This document shows, piece after piece, positions 63,066 through 64,000 of a stretch of DNA of 64,000 nucleotides. The DNA comes from Apoderus coryli (lineage: Eukaryota > Arthropoda > Insecta > Coleoptera > Attelabidae), in contig OU452205.1 in the NCBI GenBank assembly GCA_911728435.2, forward strand, positions 10,546,260-10,610,259, read 5' to 3'. How positions within the stretch are numbered: the stretch's first letter is position 1; every line of letters begins with the position of its first letter. The translations under genes were made by a program, and so were the position numbers. The notes under the pieces were generated by a model. It had not been told where the DNA came from. It ran no database searches and saw only the letters and a program-made list of their open reading frames with translations.

Positions 63066-63385
63066 GGGCGAGTTTTATTTATAAATCAAAAACGTCTGCT
63101 GCACAAAATATCTTTATATAGGTACAACATGGTTCGGAATCATAATTCCATGTTTAACATTATTTGGTTGAACAAATTATTGTTATAATTTTAATTGTTT
63201 TATTTTTTTATCTCTAAAAAAAAAATCTATGTATAAATGTTTAAATTCCATGTTTAAACCTTAAACCTTGTTGCTTAAGATTTGTTAGTGCAACTGAAGA
63301 TGGAATTATGATTCCGAAACTGGCTATATAAAATTTGAACATATATATCTATAAGGATAGTTTGTGGAGCAGGGGGATTTATTTG
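63066..63385 (+). mobile_element. Hammerhead-family inverted-repeat relic downstream of the gene
   Basis: Left end CGTCTGCTGCACAA (63091) and right end TTTGTGGAGCAGG (63361) match the ends of the 2.6-kb element. Each side holds a hammerhead stem II (GGAATTATGATTCC) in opposite orientation: the left copy lacks the CTGATGA part, the right copy is the relic at 63290. Confidence 0.75.
63288..63328 (+). ncRNA. Hammerhead relic
   Basis: Plus strand: core CTGAAGA (63294-63300, one change), stem II GGAAT with ATTCC (perfect), GAAA (63317-63320), helix III no longer ACATGT but ACTGGC. Inactive. Confidence 0.65.
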
Positions 63386-63748
63386 AATCGATAGCAAATA
63401 TTTACGTGCACGCAAAGTTGCATTAATTTGTTCGTATGCGCAACTTGTTTTGGGCGATTAGCATTATTATTTGAAATTGCGATTAAACATGTGCATCCCT
63501 ACTTGCTTGCACGCAAAAGATTCACTCACCCGCTACGTTGTCAGTTATCTTTGTAGAGATCAACCAATCAAATGTTTGGATTTTATAAAATTTTCGATGA
63601 CTTATATTTCTTATTGGTTTGATGTTTCAAGGTTAGAATTTTTTAAACTGTTATTAGTTTTTCGTGATTGTTTTTATTAGTAATTTATTTAATACTCCCT
63701 AATATGTGAATTTATTGTATTGTTATTGTTGTGTAAAGCATAATATAT

Positions 63749-63934
63749 ATGAGTTGCCGGGAGAACAAAAAAAAACGCTCTGCAAATGCAAATGCGGAGC
63801 AAAAAAGCCTTCTTGCCCAGTTTGTGAGAGAGCACCCCAATTTGTTGTCAGGCAAATTTGGGGCAAATTTCTTTAAAAGTAACAAAATGATTAAAATATC
63901 AATCAGGCGATATTCAACAATTAAAATTTATTAG
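63749..63934 (+). pseudogene. Start of a Myb/SANT-like (zeste-type) protein
   Basis: The frame begins MSCRENKKKRSANANAEQKS and reads LLAQFVREHPNLLSGKFGAN. The pattern --EQ---L--F---HP-L--GKF---F resembles the N-terminal helix of the Myb/SANT-like domain found in regulatory protein zeste-like and transposon-associated proteins of insects. After about 45 codons the similarity stops and the frame closes. Either a truncated transposon accessory gene or the first exon of a gene continuing beyond the window; no GT donor fits well. Confidence 0.5.
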
Positions 63935-63984
63935 CTATTGGCAAACATTTACATTCTCAATGTAGTATTTTAAGTTTTAGAAGT

Positions 63985-64000
63985 ATACAGGGTGTACGCA
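63985..64000 (+). mobile_element. Start of another CAGGGTGT-tipped element, cut by the window end
   Basis: TATA-CAGGGTGTACGC begins at 63985 and matches the outer tip of the Tc1/IS630-like elements in this window. Only the tip is visible. Confidence 0.5.

Overview
The window looks like intergenic and intronic DNA from an insect. It is AT-rich, contains one spliced secreted-protein gene of an insect-type family, and is otherwise filled with decayed transposable elements: Tc1/mariner/IS630 elements with TA target duplications, hAT elements with 8-bp duplications, CR1/Jockey-like, R1-like and R2-group LINEs, and tRNA-derived SINE heads. A beetle or another insect with a large repeat-rich genome would fit, but the sequence alone does not fix the order. 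No prokaryotic, viral, rRNA or CRISPR feature was seen.

Layout. From 1 to about 43.0 kb I find no host gene. This part holds nested mobile elements: mariner relics (about 0.2 and 4.3-5.9 kb), long-inverted-repeat IS630-like elements (6.2-7.9, 19.2-20.5, 34.3-36.0, 39.0-41.8 kb), LINE fragments (9.1, 13.7-15.2, 17.7, 24.4, 30.0, 30.4-31.7, 33.9, 36.0-36.7 kb), hAT relics (25.8-26.5, 40.1-41.6 kb), foldbacks, and stretches where nothing is recognisable. From 43.2 to 63.0 kb one plus-strand gene is reconstructed from four exons (12, 235, 167 and 186 coding bases; 199 codons plus stop) that join in frame through canonical GT-AG introns. It encodes a signal peptide, an Asn/His/Gln-rich linker and a cysteine-rich C-terminal domain that I recognise as resembling Follicle cell protein 3C. 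Its 4-kb and 14.6-kb introns are packed with transposons, including a palindrome, a mariner deletion derivative, an R2-group LINE and hAT pieces. Past its poly(A) signal lie another foldback relic and the start of a Myb/SANT-like (zeste-type) coding fragment.

The most interesting signal is a dispersed set of hammerhead self-cleaving ribozyme motifs. Each has the CTGATGA core, a stem II hairpin, GAAA, and a helix III reduced to the self-complementary hexamer ACATGT, so helix III would form properly only between two ribozymes. Most sit about 30-60 nt upstream of a conserved GTGGAG-N(2-5)-GAC-like motif and lie in small inverted-repeat or foldback elements. Five copies keep an unmutated core and at least two (2980-3025, 47394-47434) have matched stem I; a sixth has one core change; several more are relics. 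All four copies inside the gene's introns are antisense to the gene, and sense-strand mirror copies there are truncated or missing. Hammerheads of this kind are known from Penelope-like elements and retrozymes; the inverted-repeat arrangement and the intronic strand bias seen here deserve checking.
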